Source: Gammaproteobacteria bacterium Ga0074134 (GTDB lineage Bacteria; Pseudomonadota; Gammaproteobacteria; Ga0077554; Ga007554). From it: a stretch of 64,000 nt of DNA. Where the stretch lies: contig LNEJ01000049.1 of assembly GCA_001464965.1 (NCBI GenBank), positions 43,199 through 107,198 of the forward strand. Reading direction: 5' to 3'. Made by a program: the position numbers and the translations under genes. Shown piece after piece: positions 7,910-17,332 of the stretch (positions are counted from its first letter, which is position 1; the number at the start of each line of letters is the position of its first letter). The notes under the pieces were generated by a model. The model ran no database searches. It saw only the letters and a program-made list of their open reading frames with translations, and had not been told where the DNA came from.

Positions 7910-9226
7910 TCAGCCCGACGGTTGAGCCATGAGGGCTTCGATGTCCGCGACCGTCTTGGGTGCGGCGGCGGTGAGCACTTCGTGTCCGTCCTTCGTCACC
8001 AGCACGTCATCCTCGATGCGGATACCGATGTTCCACCATTTTTTCGGTACACCCTTGCTTCCTGCCGGGATGTAAAGGCCGGGCTCGACAGTTAGCACCA
8101 TGCCCGCTTCCAGCGCGCGCCATTTTCCACCCACCTTGTATTCACCTACGTCATGCACATCCATGCCCAGCCAGTGGCCGGTGCGGTGCATGTAAAATCT
8201 GCGATGGGCTTCGTCCTTGATGAGCTGCTTGGGCTTGCCTTTGAGCAGACCCAGCTCTATCAATCCTTCGGTCAGGACGCGCACCGCGGCCTCGTGCGGT
8301 TCGTTCCAGTGGTTGCCCGGCCGCACCTTGTCGATGGCGGCAAACTGGGCGGCCAGCACAATTTCGTAGACGGCCTTTTGCTCGGGGCTGAAACGGCCAT
8401 TGACCGGAAAGGTGCGTGTGATATCGGCAGCGTAACAGTCAAATTCCGCGCCTGCGTCGATCAGCAGCAGATCGCCGTCGTTGAGGCTGGCGTTGTTGTC
8501 TGTGTAGTGCAGGGTGCAGGCATTGCCGCCGCCGCCCACGATGGAGCTGTAGGCAGGAAAGCGGCAACCCTCCCGCACAAATTCATGCAGCAGCTCGGCC
8601 TCGACCTGGTATTCCATCATGCCCGGACGGCAGCTCTGCATGGCGCGGCGGTGGGCTGCCGCCGACACCTTGGCCGCGTAACGCATGGCGCTAATCTCGG
8701 CCTTGCTTTTGAACAGGCGCATCTCGTGCAGCGGCTGCTCCAATGCGACAAACTCCGCCGGGGCATGCACGCCGGTGCGCGCCTTGTGGCGCACCTGATT
8801 CAGCCATGCCATGACCTGTTGATCGAAGGCCTGCCGTTGCCCCATTGCATAAAAGACCCGCCGCCGGTTTTCCAGCAGGCCGGGCAGCACCTTGCCGATA
8901 TCGCCGATGGGAAATGATTCGTCGGCGCCATACAGCGCGCGCGCGCCCTCCTGGCCCGCACGGGCGCCGGTCCATATCTCCATCTTCGGGTCGCGCTCGC
9001 GGCAAAACAGGATGTATTCGCCTTCTTTGCGTCCCGGCACCAGCACCGCCACCGCCTCCGGCTCGGCAAAGCCCGTCAGATAATAAAAATCGCTGTCGGG
9101 ACGATACGGGTATTCGCTGTCGCGGTTGCGCAACGCATGGGGCGCGGCGGGCAGTATGGCAACCCCGTCATGGCCGATTTTGCGCATCAAACGTGCGCGG
9201 CGCTGTGCGAATTCTTTGATATTCAT
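7910..9226 (-). CDS. pepP: Xaa-Pro aminopeptidase (M24B)
   Basis: About 438 residues from MNIKEFAQRR; the upstream in-frame ATG at 9274 would add residues translated from a repeat fragment and the end of the previous gene. An N-terminal creatinase-like domain is followed by a pita-bread metallopeptidase domain. Metal-binding parts are visible: LLIDAGAEFDCYAADITRTFPV (two Asp), the HRTGHWLGMDVHD histidine, MVLTVEPGLYI and IRIEDDVLV (Glu residues). The enzyme removes an N-terminal residue preceding proline, using two Mn/Zn ions in the cytoplasm. It sits in the ygfB-pepP-ubiH operon. No good Shine-Dalgarno sequence precedes the chosen ATG. Confidence 0.92.
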   Translation of the reverse strand: MNIKEFAQRRARLMRKIGHDGVAILPAAPHALRNRDSEYPYRPDSDFYYLTGFAEPEAVAVLVPGRKEGEYILFCRERDPKMEIWTGARAGQEGARALYGADESFPIGDIGKVLPGLLENRRRVFYAMGQRQAFDQQVMAWLNQVRHKARTGVHAPAEFVALEQPLHEMRLFKSKAEISAMRYAAKVSAAAHRRAMQSCRPGMMEYQVEAELLHEFVREGCRFPAYSSIVGGGGNACTLHYTDNNASLNDGDLLLIDAGAEFDCYAADITRTFPVNGRFSPEQKAVYEIVLAAQFAAIDKVRPGNHWNEPHEAAVRVLTEGLIELGLLKGKPKQLIKDEAHRRFYMHRTGHWLGMDVHDVGEYKVGGKWRALEAGMVLTVEPGLYIPAGSKGVPKKWWNIGIRIEDDVLVTKDGHEVLTAAAPKTVADIEALMAQPSG

Positions 9227-9233
9227 TGAGGAG

Positions 9234-9255
9234 GATTTATTCACAGGCAGGCTCT
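9234..9255 (-). repeat. dispersed repeat family A, end fragment
   Basis: The minus-strand sequence GCCTGCCTGTGAATAAATC is identical to the left end of the complete element at 63499. It fills the spacer between the ygfB-like and pepP genes and so lies in the pepP leader. Confidence 0.6.
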
Positions 9256-9836
9256 CAATGCACGATGACATCATCGGGGCGCGGCTGCTTTATGGCGCGC
9301 AGCTCTTCACGGATCAGCAATACGCCCATGCGGACGTATTCAACGATTTCGATAAAGGCGTCTTCGTCTTCGGCGGATGCGTCACTGTCTTCGGTGTCGA
9401 TGTGGGTGATCTCTGTCATGTCCCTGATGATTTCGGCGCTGGCTTCGGGTACCTGCTCCAGGTTTTTGAGGCCGCCCATGCTCAGCCCCAGCAGAAAACT
9501 CTGACACCACTCGGCCAGCGCGGCGGCACGCATGGCGAGGGGTTGGTCGTCGTCGGGCAATAATGGCTCAAAACCGTAATCAGGGTCGTTCAGTTGATCG
9601 AGCACTCGCCCAAGCAGCGCGCTCAACAGAGACCTCCCTTCTTCCGTCAAGGCGACTTCCGTATCCGGCGTGCCGCCCAATACATAGGATATCCATGCGG
9701 CGCTGTCCACTGTATCCTGCGCGCACAGCAGGCCGCTGAGTAGGCCATGGCATTCGGCCGCATCGACCGAGGATCCGACACGATGCAGCACTTCATTGAT
9801 TTGATCGAAATCGGTGGGTTGGATATCAGCAGACAT
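9255..9836 (-). CDS. UPF0149 (YgfB/YecA-like) family protein
   Basis: 193 residues. The N-terminal half contains AAECHGLLSGLLCAQ and the second half contains AEWCQSFLLGLS, the two conserved blocks of the UPF0149/YgfB family. YgfB-like proteins are small alpha-helical cytoplasmic proteins. The Pseudomonas homologue has been linked to regulation of a beta-lactamase-related operon, but a general role is not established. It is the first gene of the operon leading into pepP and ubiH. The C-terminus is strongly acidic (DTEDSDASAEDEDAFIE). It is divergent from the zapB/zapA operon. Confidence 0.85.
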   Translation of the reverse strand: MSADIQPTDFDQINEVLHRVGSSVDAAECHGLLSGLLCAQDTVDSAAWISYVLGGTPDTEVALTEEGRSLLSALLGRVLDQLNDPDYGFEPLLPDDDQPLAMRAAALAEWCQSFLLGLSMGGLKNLEQVPEASAEIIRDMTEITHIDTEDSDASAEDEDAFIEIVEYVRMGVLLIREELRAIKQPRPDDVIVH

Positions 9837-9930
9837 GGGGTGGCTCCGTATTGTTATACGCTATGCTATCATCGTACACGCCGTATCGAAACACTTGCCT
9901 TGACCCTGTTAAATAGCCATTCTACTATTG

Positions 9931-10179
9931 ATGACCATGAAATCCGTGAAACCTGACAACTCAACCCGCGCCATTGAGCAGGATCTGCGCAGCCTTGAAT
10001 TTCGTATTGAAGAGCTGATTCAGGTATGCGAGCGCCTGAAAGAAGAAAACACCCTGTTGCGCAGCCAGAACGCCAAACTGGCCGCGGAGCGCGCCGAACT
10101 GGCAAAAAAAACCGAGTTGGCCAGCACGCGTGTGGAATCCATGATCATGCGCTTCAAATCCATGGAGTATGACGCATGA
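9931..10179 (+). CDS. ZapB-like coiled-coil protein (TIGR02449 type)
   Basis: About 82 residues from ATG 9931 (or 80 from ATG 9937); the TTG at 9928 in the track is less likely. Nearly the whole chain is heptad-patterned: LRSLEFRIEELIQVCERLKEENTLLRSQNAKL. It overlaps zapA by four bases (ATGA), a fixed arrangement in gammaproteobacteria, where this small coiled-coil protein is thought to accompany ZapA at the FtsZ ring. Sequence length and context match the TIGR02449 family. The division role is inferred from context. Confidence 0.8.
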   Translation: MTMKSVKPDNSTRAIEQDLRSLEFRIEELIQVCERLKEENTLLRSQNAKLAAERAELAKKTELASTRVESMIMRFKSMEYDA

Positions 10180-10490
10180 GTGGTGACATGGTGGCGGTGG
10201 ATGTTCGCGTACTGGATAAAGAGTATCGCGTGGCATGCCCAGAGGACGAACGCGACGAGCTGCTTGCCTCGGCGCGCTACTTGAACGATAAAATGAAGGA
10301 AATACGCGATACCGGCAAGGTGATCGGTGCAGATCGCGTGGCCGTGATGGCGGCGCTGAACATCGCACACGAGCTGTTGCTAAGCAAATCCCACAAGGAT
10401 GATTATGCCCAGTCGATCACCCATCGGATAAAATTGCTGAGCAACAAGATCGACACAGCCCTCGTCAACGGAAAGCAGATAGAACTGTAA
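10176..10490 (+). CDS. zapA: cell division protein ZapA
   Basis: 104 residues, normal ZapA length. The N-terminal VDVRVLDKEYRVACPEDERDELLASARYLNDKM is the conserved ZapA head. The C-terminal half is a coiled coil. ZapA binds FtsZ and bundles protofilaments at midcell. Its start overlaps the preceding coiled-coil gene by four bases, implying coupled translation. The 6S RNA and fau genes follow, as in many gammaproteobacteria. Confidence 0.92.
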   Translation: MSGDMVAVDVRVLDKEYRVACPEDERDELLASARYLNDKMKEIRDTGKVIGADRVAVMAALNIAHELLLSKSHKDDYAQSITHRIKLLSNKIDTALVNGKQIEL

Positions 10491-10548
10491 CCTGTCTTTT
10501 TGTCCGGCCGCCCTTTTCAGAATCATGGCACCAGCCATGGTTTTCAGT

Positions 10549-10554
10549 TAGAAT
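10549..10554 (+). promoter_or_regulatory. -10 box of the 6S RNA promoter
   Basis: TAGAAT lies seven bases upstream of the predicted 5' end of the 6S RNA. The -35 region is not clear. Confidence 0.5.
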
Positions 10555-10560
10555 CAAATT

Positions 10561-10754
10561 TGGACATCCCCTGCGGTGCCCGTGCTGGGCTGGGTCATTT
10601 CTTGAGCCTAATTTAGGACCCCGGGAACTTGTTTGCTTGATGCTGGTGTGCATGCCCGCCTCCGAGCGGGAAGCCTGATACATCGCACAGGTACCCACTT
10701 GAACCTTTGGTTCAAGAACGAAGGCCCATAACGTCACAGGCGGAGGATGTCCTC
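10561..10754 (+). ncRNA. ssrS: 6S RNA
   Basis: The ends pair as GGACATCC (10562) with GGATGTCC (10745), and about 190 bases lie between. Inside are the conserved 6S blocks GTGCATGCCCG, TCCGAGCGGGAAGCCT and the hairpin CTTGAACCTTTGGTTCAAG. The position between zapA and fau is the classical 6S locus. 6S RNA mimics an open promoter and sequesters the housekeeping RNA polymerase in stationary phase. The assignment rests on motif recall and genomic position. Confidence 0.92.
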
Positions 10755-10783
10755 CTTTATCAACAATAACACCGAGAATTGCG

Positions 10784-11419
10784 GTGGCCTCTTTGAATCC
10801 CACCCCGTCGGCCACCCAGGCCAGACCTGAAATACGCAAACAGATGCGCGCCAGGCGCGCCGCGCTCAGCACAACGGAGCGTGATGCCGCTGCATTTCAG
10901 GTGGCGCGCCGGGTCGCCCGCTTCAAGATTTTTCAGCACAGCCGCCATATCGCCTGCTATCTTCCCCAAAACGGCGAGCTTGACCCCACGCCATTGATGC
11001 GGCGCGCCTGGGCCATGGGCAAGATCTGTTACCTGCCTGTGCTAAACACCCTGCACGCCAACCGGCTGTGGTTTGTGCCGTATGTTGAAGGCGACCCGCT
11101 CATTCCCAATCGCTTTGGCATTCCCGAGCCACGCCTGTCAATCCGCAACCGAAGGCCCGCCTGCGCACTGGATCTTGTTCTCACACCGCTGGTCGCCTTC
11201 GATGAACATGGCAACCGTCTCGGCATGGGCGGTGGTTTTTATGATCAGACTTTTTCATTTCTCAGACGCCGCCATCACTGGCGCAAGCCTCGCCTGCTGG
11301 GTATTGCCTATGACTTTCAACGAGTGGAGGGGTTGCAGAGTTGCGAGTGGGATGTGCCGCTTTATGCAGTAGCTACCGAGGCCAGGTTGTACCTTCCAAC
11401 ATCAAGAGATAAGACATGA
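10784..11419 (+). CDS. fau: 5-formyltetrahydrofolate cyclo-ligase
   Basis: 211 residues. Visible family blocks are RKQMRARRAAL near the N-terminus (ATP/substrate-binding), CYLPQNGELDPTPLM, and the signature VAFDEHGNRLGMGGGFYDQTF. The enzyme converts 5-formyl-THF to 5,10-methenyl-THF using ATP in the cytoplasm. It follows 6S RNA, and the pair is usually co-transcribed. The start codon at 10784 is only 30 bases after the predicted 6S 3' end. It overlaps the EVE-domain gene by four bases. Confidence 0.92.
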   Translation: MASLNPTPSATQARPEIRKQMRARRAALSTTERDAAAFQVARRVARFKIFQHSRHIACYLPQNGELDPTPLMRRAWAMGKICYLPVLNTLHANRLWFVPYVEGDPLIPNRFGIPEPRLSIRNRRPACALDLVLTPLVAFDEHGNRLGMGGGFYDQTFSFLRRRHHWRKPRLLGIAYDFQRVEGLQSCEWDVPLYAVATEARLYLPTSRDKT

Positions 11420-11874
11420 ACTACTGGCTCATGAAATCCGAACCCGACACATTCAGCCTGGATATGCTCATCCATAGACCGCAACAGACCGAGCACTGGG
11501 ACGGCGTGCGCAATTATCAGGCACGCAACATGCTGCGTGACCAGATGAAGCTGGGAGACCAGGCATTTTTCTATCACTCCAATTGCAAAACACCTGGCAT
11601 CGCGGGCATTGTTGAAATTGTCAGGGAAGGCTATCCTGACTTCACGGCCTTCGATCCCAACGATCCGCATTATGATCCGAAGAGCAATCCGGCGCGTCCG
11701 CAGTGGTATATGGTGGATGTGTGTTATACGCTTTCCTTCAGCCGCGTTATCAGCCTCAGTGAACTCAAAGAGCATGCCGCATTGCACAATATGCCGCTGC
11801 TGCAGCGTGGCTGTCGGCTCTCAGTTATGCCTGTAAGCGCGCAAGATTGGGATTATATTTTGAAATTGGAATGA
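11416..11874 (+). CDS. EVE domain protein
   Basis: 152 residues forming a single EVE domain: MNYWLMKSEPDTFSLDML at the N-terminus, WDGVRNYQARNMLRD, FFYHSNC and AFDPNDPHYDPKS are all conserved positions. EVE domains belong to the PUA-like fold and are believed to read modified bases in nucleic acids. The frequent gammaproteobacterial location next to fau and 6S RNA is kept here. It overlaps fau by an ATGA, so it is co-translated. The specific ligand is unknown. Confidence 0.9.
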   Translation: MNYWLMKSEPDTFSLDMLIHRPQQTEHWDGVRNYQARNMLRDQMKLGDQAFFYHSNCKTPGIAGIVEIVREGYPDFTAFDPNDPHYDPKSNPARPQWYMVDVCYTLSFSRVISLSELKEHAALHNMPLLQRGCRLSVMPVSAQDWDYILKLE

Positions 11875-12006
11875 ATTAGTTCACAAAAAATTAAAGTGAT
11901 TTGACTGAAAGTACGATATAAAGAGCGTTAGCACTTTAGAAGTTTGTGCAAACTTGTTTATACTTAGCTCCGTACATTTATGTACATTCAACATGGAGGA
12001 AGCAAA

Positions 12007-12243
12007 ATGGCCGTAAAAAAAGCCGCAGTAAAGAAGAAAGCAGCGCCCGCTAAAAAAGCAGCGCCCGCTAAAAAGAAGGTGGCGCCTGCCAAAAAGGCGG
12101 CTCCTGTGAAGAAAGCAGCTCCTGCTAAAAAGGCAGCTCCTGCAAAGAAAGCAGCTCCTGCCAAAAAGGCAGTTGTTAAAAAGAAGGCTGCTCCAGCCAA
12201 GAAAGCAGCACCCAAGAAGAAAGCCGCTCCCAAGAAGAAGTAA
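12007..12243 (+). CDS. histone H1-like alanine/lysine-rich DNA-binding protein
   Basis: 78 residues from MAVKKA, preceded by GGAGGAAGCAAA. The track's earlier start at 11980 would add residues with no ribosome-binding site. The chain is almost entirely Ala, Lys, Pro and Val in KKAAPAKK-type repeats, resembling the C-terminal tails of eukaryotic H1 and bacterial AlgP/Hc-like proteins. It should bind DNA nonspecifically and help organise the nucleoid. Repeat number in such genes varies by slippage. It is monocistronic with a strong terminator. Confidence 0.85.
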   Translation: MAVKKAAVKKKAAPAKKAAPAKKKVAPAKKAAPVKKAAPAKKAAPAKKAAPAKKAVVKKKAAPAKKAAPKKKAAPKKK

Positions 12244-12263
12244 TCCTGGGTTAGGCTGGCAGC

Positions 12264-12298
12264 AAAAAAAGGCCCGCTTATGCGGGCCTTTTTGTTTG
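12264..12298. terminator. bidirectional terminator between histone-like gene and ilvA
   Basis: AAAAAAAGGCCCGC, TTAT, GCGGGCCTTTTTGTTT. The stem has A's on one flank and T's on the other, so it can end transcripts arriving from both convergent genes. Confidence 0.88.
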
Positions 12299-12311
12299 GG
12301 CGGAAATCAGC

Positions 12312-13823
12312 TTAACTGAGAAATAGCTTGTATGCAGGATTTTCTGTTTCGTCCTGGTACTCGTAGCCCACCTCTGCGAGAAAAGACTGGAAGCTGGGCG
12401 TCTCTTCAGGAGGCACTTGAACACCCACCAATACCCGTCCATACGCCGCACCGTGATTGCGGTAATGAAACATGCTGATGTTCCAGCGCTGCCCCATCTT
12501 GTTGAGAAACCGCAACAGGGCACCGGGCCGCTCCGGGAATTCGAAACGGTAGATGACTTCGTGCTCAACGGCGGGGGGATGTCCGCCCACCATGTAGCGC
12601 ACATGCAGCTTTGCCACTTCGTTGTCCGTCATGTCGGTCACAGGATAACCTTGTGCCTGCAGCCGTTCGATGATGCTGCTCTTCTCCGCTTCACCGTGGC
12701 CCAGCTTTATGCCCGCGAACACATGGGCCTGATTGGGGTCGGAATAGCGATAGTTGAATTCCGTAATGCTGCGCTCCCCAAGGGATTCGCAAAACTGCCG
12801 GAAGCTGCCGGGACGCTCGGGGATCGTCACTGCGATAATCGCCTCGTGGCGTTCGCCCACTTCGGCGCGTTCCGCGATGTGGCGCAGCCGGTCAAAATTC
12901 ATATTGGCGCCACTGTCGATAGCCACCATATTTTTGTTCTCCAGCCCCTCTCTCGCCACATACTTTTTTAGCCCTGCCACTGCCAGCGCACCGGCGGGTT
13001 CGGCGATGGAACGGGTATCGTCAAAGATATCCTTGATCGCGGCGCAGATCTCATCGGTACTGACGAGGATGATTTCGTCGACGCACTGGCGTGCAATGCG
13101 GAAAGTTTCGGCACCCGCCTGCCGCACAGCCACACCGTCGGCGAAGATCCCTACATGATCCAGCGTCACACGCTCGCCGGTGCGCAGCGCCTGGTACATG
13201 CTTGCCGCATCCTCCGGCTCGACACCGATGATCTTGATCTCCGGCCAGAGGTATTTCACATACGCGGATACACCGGCAATCAACCCGCCGCCGCCCACAG
13301 GGATAAAAATCGCGTGCAAAGGATCGGTGTGCTGGCGCAGGATCTCCACCCCGATGGTGCCTTGCCCGGCGATGACATCAGGATCGTCGTAAGGGTGAAT
13401 AAACACCATGCCATTATCTTCGGCCAGCTGCGCCGCATGTTGATAGGCCTCGTCATAAGTGTCGCCATGTAGCGCAATGGTCGCGCCCAGACTGCGCACC
13501 GAGGCCACTTTTATATCCGGGGTGGTGCGCGGCATGACGATCAGCGCCGGGATGCCCAGCTTACGCGACGCCAGCGCTACCCCTTGGGCATGATTGCCCG
13601 CCGAGGCTGTGATCACGCCGTTTTGCGCCGAATCCGGCGGCAGATTCACAATCTTGTTGTATGCGCCGCGCAGCTTGAAGGAAAACACTGGCTGCAGATC
13701 CTCGCGCTTGAGCATTACCCGGTTGCCCAGCCGCTGCGACAGCGTGCGCATCAGATCCAGCGGCGTTTCCTGCGCCACATCGTAAACGCGCGCAGTGAGA
13801 ATTTTTTCAATGTAATTTTTCAT
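12312..13823 (-). CDS. ilvA: threonine ammonia-lyase, biosynthetic
   Basis: 503 residues, the length of the biosynthetic two-ACT form. The PLP lysine lies in FSFKLRGAYNKI and the phosphate-binding stretch in SAGNHAQGVALASRKL; a glycine loop PVGGGGLIAG follows. Two regulatory ACT-like domains occupy about residues 325-500 (for example ERPGSFRQFCESLG and ERPGALLRFLNKMG). The enzyme deaminates threonine to 2-oxobutyrate, the first committed step of isoleucine synthesis, and is expected to be feedback-inhibited by isoleucine. ilvD of the same pathway is 23 kb away in the window. Confidence 0.94.
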   Translation of the reverse strand: MKNYIEKILTARVYDVAQETPLDLMRTLSQRLGNRVMLKREDLQPVFSFKLRGAYNKIVNLPPDSAQNGVITASAGNHAQGVALASRKLGIPALIVMPRTTPDIKVASVRSLGATIALHGDTYDEAYQHAAQLAEDNGMVFIHPYDDPDVIAGQGTIGVEILRQHTDPLHAIFIPVGGGGLIAGVSAYVKYLWPEIKIIGVEPEDAASMYQALRTGERVTLDHVGIFADGVAVRQAGAETFRIARQCVDEIILVSTDEICAAIKDIFDDTRSIAEPAGALAVAGLKKYVAREGLENKNMVAIDSGANMNFDRLRHIAERAEVGERHEAIIAVTIPERPGSFRQFCESLGERSITEFNYRYSDPNQAHVFAGIKLGHGEAEKSSIIERLQAQGYPVTDMTDNEVAKLHVRYMVGGHPPAVEHEVIYRFEFPERPGALLRFLNKMGQRWNISMFHYRNHGAAYGRVLVGVQVPPEETPSFQSFLAEVGYEYQDETENPAYKLFLS

Positions 13824-13845
13824 GGCTATAAGTTATCACAATGGT

Positions 13846-15186
13846 TTAATGAGGCGAATCCATGATTTCCACTCTCCCCACAAAGCGAATCGCGGCAAAG
13901 CGTCGTTGCAGGGTTTTGCTGTAAAAATTCGCTATTTGTACCCCGTCGCTGTAGCGGATGCGGGCGTTGACCGTGTATCCACCCTTGGCGGCGGCCAGCC
14001 ATTCCTCGCCATTGGGCGAGTCCACCCGCAGATAGCTATACATCGCGGTGTCGATCACCTCCGCGATCACACTTTCATTGGGCAGCGAGATGATGGCGGC
14101 GGGTGCGGATGCCGCCGTGTTTTGCCGCTGCTTGCTGGCCTCTGCCATGCCGAGGAAACCGATATCGCCCGCATCGTTGAAGGTGGCGTAAGAAGCGGTG
14201 TTGTAATAGCCGCTCGCGTTGGTGCCGCCGAGCAGGTAAACCCAGTCCTTGTATATCACGACGCCGGCGTCGGCGCGGCTTGCCGGTAGTGGTGTAGTGG
14301 CCTGCCAGGATTGTAGCGCGCCATCCGCAGCGACGCTGGTTTTCTCGATGCTATCGAGATAGACAAGATTGTTGATGCCGCCTATCGCATATACATGCGC
14401 GCCGTGGGTGATGGCCGAGAGGCCGTAGCGCCCCGTTGCCAAAGGAGGTGCCTGCCGCCATTGCAGAGGTGCCCCACCAGCATTCAATGTGGCCCATTCC
14501 ACCTCAGGCTGGCCAGTAGCCTGGCTTAGCGCATGCCCGCCGATGGCGAACATGGCGCCATTGGTTTGTGTCACGGCATGGACATATCGCGGCAGGGTAA
14601 GATGTTGCGGCTCCAGTGTCCATTTGCCGAGACTGCCATCCGGCAGGATCTCCGCCCGCTCCACCGTATCCAGCAATGCCCCGCTGTAGCCGCCCAGTGC
14701 ATAAATATAGCGCCCCGCTATCGCCAGCTTGGCGCAACGGCGGGGAGAGACCAGCGCGTGTTTTTCCTTCTTCCAGGGGCCGAGGCCACCCTCCGGCAAA
14801 ATACGCGCACGCTCGACGGAGCGCAGCAGATGGCTGCCGTTGGGGCCATTGCCACCGCCTACGGCATAGACAAAGCCGTTGTGCGGCACCGCTGAAAAGA
14901 AGCCGCGCTCTTCTTTCAAGCGCGCGGTGTTGCGCCATGGAGCAAGAGAGCCGTCCGGCTGTATGCGGGCGTATTCGGCGGAAAATAAAAAACGCCTGCC
15001 ATCAATACCACCGATGACATATATCACACCATTGGCCTCAATCGCCGCGGCGCCCGCCCGCGGGGTGGTGAGCGGCGCGGTATCCTGCCAGCCGGGAATC
15101 CAGGATTGTTGCGCGAGGAGTTGCGCAGCAACTGCGGTAAAAGGCATTGCCATGCTGAGCAGGATGGCTTTGAATAGCGTTTTCAT
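13846..15186 (-). CDS. exported Kelch-repeat protein with NrfJ-like C-terminal domain
   Basis: 446 residues from MKTLFKAILL; the track's ORF adds 47 residues that overlap the previous gene. A signal peptide (MKTLFKAILLSMAMPFTAVAA) suggests periplasmic export. Six or so Kelch blades follow, each with GGxxG-type turns such as IYVIGGIDG, VYAVGGGNG, IYALGGYSG, MFAIGG, VYAIGG and VYLLGG. The last ~65 residues (YSYLRVDSPNGEEWLAAAKG) form a separate small domain like those seen in NrfJ-type proteins. The start lies two bases after the stop of the YyaL-like gene, so the two are co-translated. Function is unknown. Confidence 0.75.
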   Translation of the reverse strand: MKTLFKAILLSMAMPFTAVAAQLLAQQSWIPGWQDTAPLTTPRAGAAAIEANGVIYVIGGIDGRRFLFSAEYARIQPDGSLAPWRNTARLKEERGFFSAVPHNGFVYAVGGGNGPNGSHLLRSVERARILPEGGLGPWKKEKHALVSPRRCAKLAIAGRYIYALGGYSGALLDTVERAEILPDGSLGKWTLEPQHLTLPRYVHAVTQTNGAMFAIGGHALSQATGQPEVEWATLNAGGAPLQWRQAPPLATGRYGLSAITHGAHVYAIGGINNLVYLDSIEKTSVAADGALQSWQATTPLPASRADAGVVIYKDWVYLLGGTNASGYYNTASYATFNDAGDIGFLGMAEASKQRQNTAASAPAAIISLPNESVIAEVIDTAMYSYLRVDSPNGEEWLAAAKGGYTVNARIRYSDGVQIANFYSKTLQRRFAAIRFVGRVEIMDSPH

Positions 15187-15187
15187 T

Positions 15188-17254
15188 TCAGTGATTCGCA
15201 GACAACGCTGCCTGCAATGCCTCTGCCGTCTCCAGCGGCGCGCTGCATGCGAGCCCATCGCAGACATAGGCAACAACGCCGTCACGAGATTTGCATTGCG
15301 CGAGAGTGCCCGGCAAGCCGGCCGCATCCGTGGGAATGGCGAGGGTAAGACGGCGCGGGGTGTAGTCCTGCCCGCCTATAGCCTGCCATTCAGTCATTGC
15401 ATCCAATGCGCCACGCAGGATGACTGTTTGCGGCGGCTGCAGGTATTCCTCCGCGGCCAGTAGCAGCGCATTGTGCGCGTAGGGGATTTCCGTCACGGCA
15501 GGCCAAGCGGCCTTCAGCGTGCGTGCGGCGGCATCGAGATAACGGGTTTCACCGAGTAGATGGCCCAGCCGTCCCAGCACAAACGCGGCGATTCCGTTGC
15601 CGGATGGCAGGGCATCATCACCTAGTGGTTTGGGGCGGTGGATAAGCTTCTCATGGTCGCCAGCGGTGAAGAAAAAGCCACCCTGCTTTTTATCTTCGAA
15701 GTGCGTAAGCACCGCTTCGGCGAGTGCGATGGCAAAGCTTAGATCGCCATCGCGCCAACGCGCCTGTAGCAGTTCAAGGATGCCGTCGATCAGGAAAACG
15801 TAATCATCCAGATACGCCGGGAGCGTTGCCTGGCCATCCTTATAAGCCGCCAATAACCGGCCATCGCGCCACAAATGCGCCTGGATAAAGTCTAGCGCCC
15901 GCTGTGCCGAGCCGATATGGCCGGGCTGATTCAAGTGACGGCCTGCCGCAGCCATGCCTTTGATCATCAGGCCGTTCCAGGCAGTGAGGATTTTTTCGTC
16001 GCGTCCGGGGTGGACGCGCTTTTGGCGCACGGCAAACAGTGTGGCGCGCGCGGTATCGAGCAGCGCAGTGGCCTGCGCCTCACTCATGGAGAACTCGCCG
16101 GCCAGTGTACTGATGTCCTGATATACGTGCAGGTGCCACTGGCCTTCGAAATTGGCGGGTTGATCGAGGCCGAAGCGGCGAGCGAAGAGAGGGTAGGCGT
16201 CTGCATCGAGCAGCGCTTTGACCTCCTCCCGGTCCCACGCATAAAACTTGCCTTCGTGTCCTTCGGAGTCGGCATCCAGCGTCGAGTAATAACCACCTTG
16301 CGGTGATTGCATCTCGCGCATCACCCAGGCAGCGCTTTCCTCCGCGACGCGTTTGAACAACGGCTCGCGCGTGGCCAGCCATGCCTCGCTGTATAACGCA
16401 AGCAGCGGCCCGTTGTCATACAGCATTTTCTCAAAGTGCGGAATCATCCACAGCTCGTCCACCGAATAACGGCAGAAGCCGCCGCCGAGCTGGTCGTATA
16501 AGCCACCCTGCGCCATCCGGGTGAGCGTGAAGCGGGCCATGGACAACGCCTTGTCGTCCGCCCGGCCGGTGGCGGCCCAGTGGCGCAGCAGGCGCTCGAT
16601 ATGAGTGGGGTGGGGAAACTTGGGCGCACGGCCAAATCCGCCGTGGTGGGCATCGAAGCTCTGCTCAAGTTGACGGCGCGCAATGTCGAGCGCCGCGGCA
16701 TTGATTTCTCCACCACCCATGGGCGCCATGCTCTCCAGGGCATTTATCAGAGACGCATTTTGCTGCCGGACCTCCTCCGGGTGTTCGCGGTAAAACGCCT
16801 CAATGCGTTGCAACAGCTCCTTGAATCCCGGCAGGCCATAGCGCGGCTCCCTGGGGAAATAGGTGCCGGCAAAAAATGGCGCGTGATCATCCGGGGTGAG
16901 GAATACCGTAAGCGGCCAGCCACCGCCTCGCTGTGTCAGCAACTGGTGCGCGGTCTGATAGATTTTGTCGAGGTCGGGGCGTTCTTCACGGTCCACCTTT
17001 ATGTTCACGAACAGCGCGTTCATAACCTGGGCGGTTGCTTCGTCCTCAAACGATTCGTGAGCCATCACGTGACACCAATGGCACGCGGAATAGCCTATCG
17101 AAAGCAGTATCGGCTTGTTCTCGCGCAGCGCCTTGTCCAGCGCTACTTGGCTCCACGGATACCATTCCACCGGATTGTGCGCGTGCTGGAGCAGATAGGG
17201 ACTGGTTTCGTCGATCAGGTGATTAGCGGTAGAGGCGGGAGCGGCCTTATTCAT
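15188..17254 (-). CDS. YyaL/SSP411-type thioredoxin-domain protein (DUF255)
   Basis: 688 residues, full family length. The N-terminal DUF255 thioredoxin-like domain contains [28 protein letters not shown] (CxxC) and the [12 protein letters not shown] loop. The rest is an alpha/alpha toroid similar to N-acylglucosamine 2-epimerase folds, with ALPSGNG near the C-terminus. The family occurs from bacteria to mammals (SPATA20), and its biochemical role is unclear. No signal peptide is seen, so it is cytoplasmic. It is the first gene of a pair with the Kelch protein. Confidence 0.88.
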   Translation of the reverse strand: MNKAAPASTANHLIDETSPYLLQHAHNPVEWYPWSQVALDKALRENKPILLSIGYSACHWCHVMAHESFEDEATAQVMNALFVNIKVDREERPDLDKIYQTAHQLLTQRGGGWPLTVFLTPDDHAPFFAGTYFPREPRYGLPGFKELLQRIEAFYREHPEEVRQQNASLINALESMAPMGGGEINAAALDIARRQLEQSFDAHHGGFGRAPKFPHPTHIERLLRHWAATGRADDKALSMARFTLTRMAQGGLYDQLGGGFCRYSVDELWMIPHFEKMLYDNGPLLALYSEAWLATREPLFKRVAEESAAWVMREMQSPQGGYYSTLDADSEGHEGKFYAWDREEVKALLDADAYPLFARRFGLDQPANFEGQWHLHVYQDISTLAGEFSMSEAQATALLDTARATLFAVRQKRVHPGRDEKILTAWNGLMIKGMAAAGRHLNQPGHIGSAQRALDFIQAHLWRDGRLLAAYKDGQATLPAYLDDYVFLIDGILELLQARWRDGDLSFAIALAEAVLTHFEDKKQGGFFFTAGDHEKLIHRPKPLGDDALPSGNGIAAFVLGRLGHLLGETRYLDAAARTLKAAWPAVTEIPYAHNALLLAAEEYLQPPQTVILRGALDAMTEWQAIGGQDYTPRRLTLAIPTDAAGLPGTLAQCKSRDGVVAYVCDGLACSAPLETAEALQAALSANH

Positions 17255-17332
17255 TGAAAGTCTTCCGCGATTTGATTTATAAAGGTGCGCTGTGGCTTGG
17301 GACGGCGCGGTGGCTACTTCGCCGTCCGTTGG

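Noticed and set aside
11988-12233. minus-strand alanine/phenylalanine repeat ORF
   Set aside because: It is the complement of the lysine/alanine-rich histone-like gene, which has a good ribosome-binding site.
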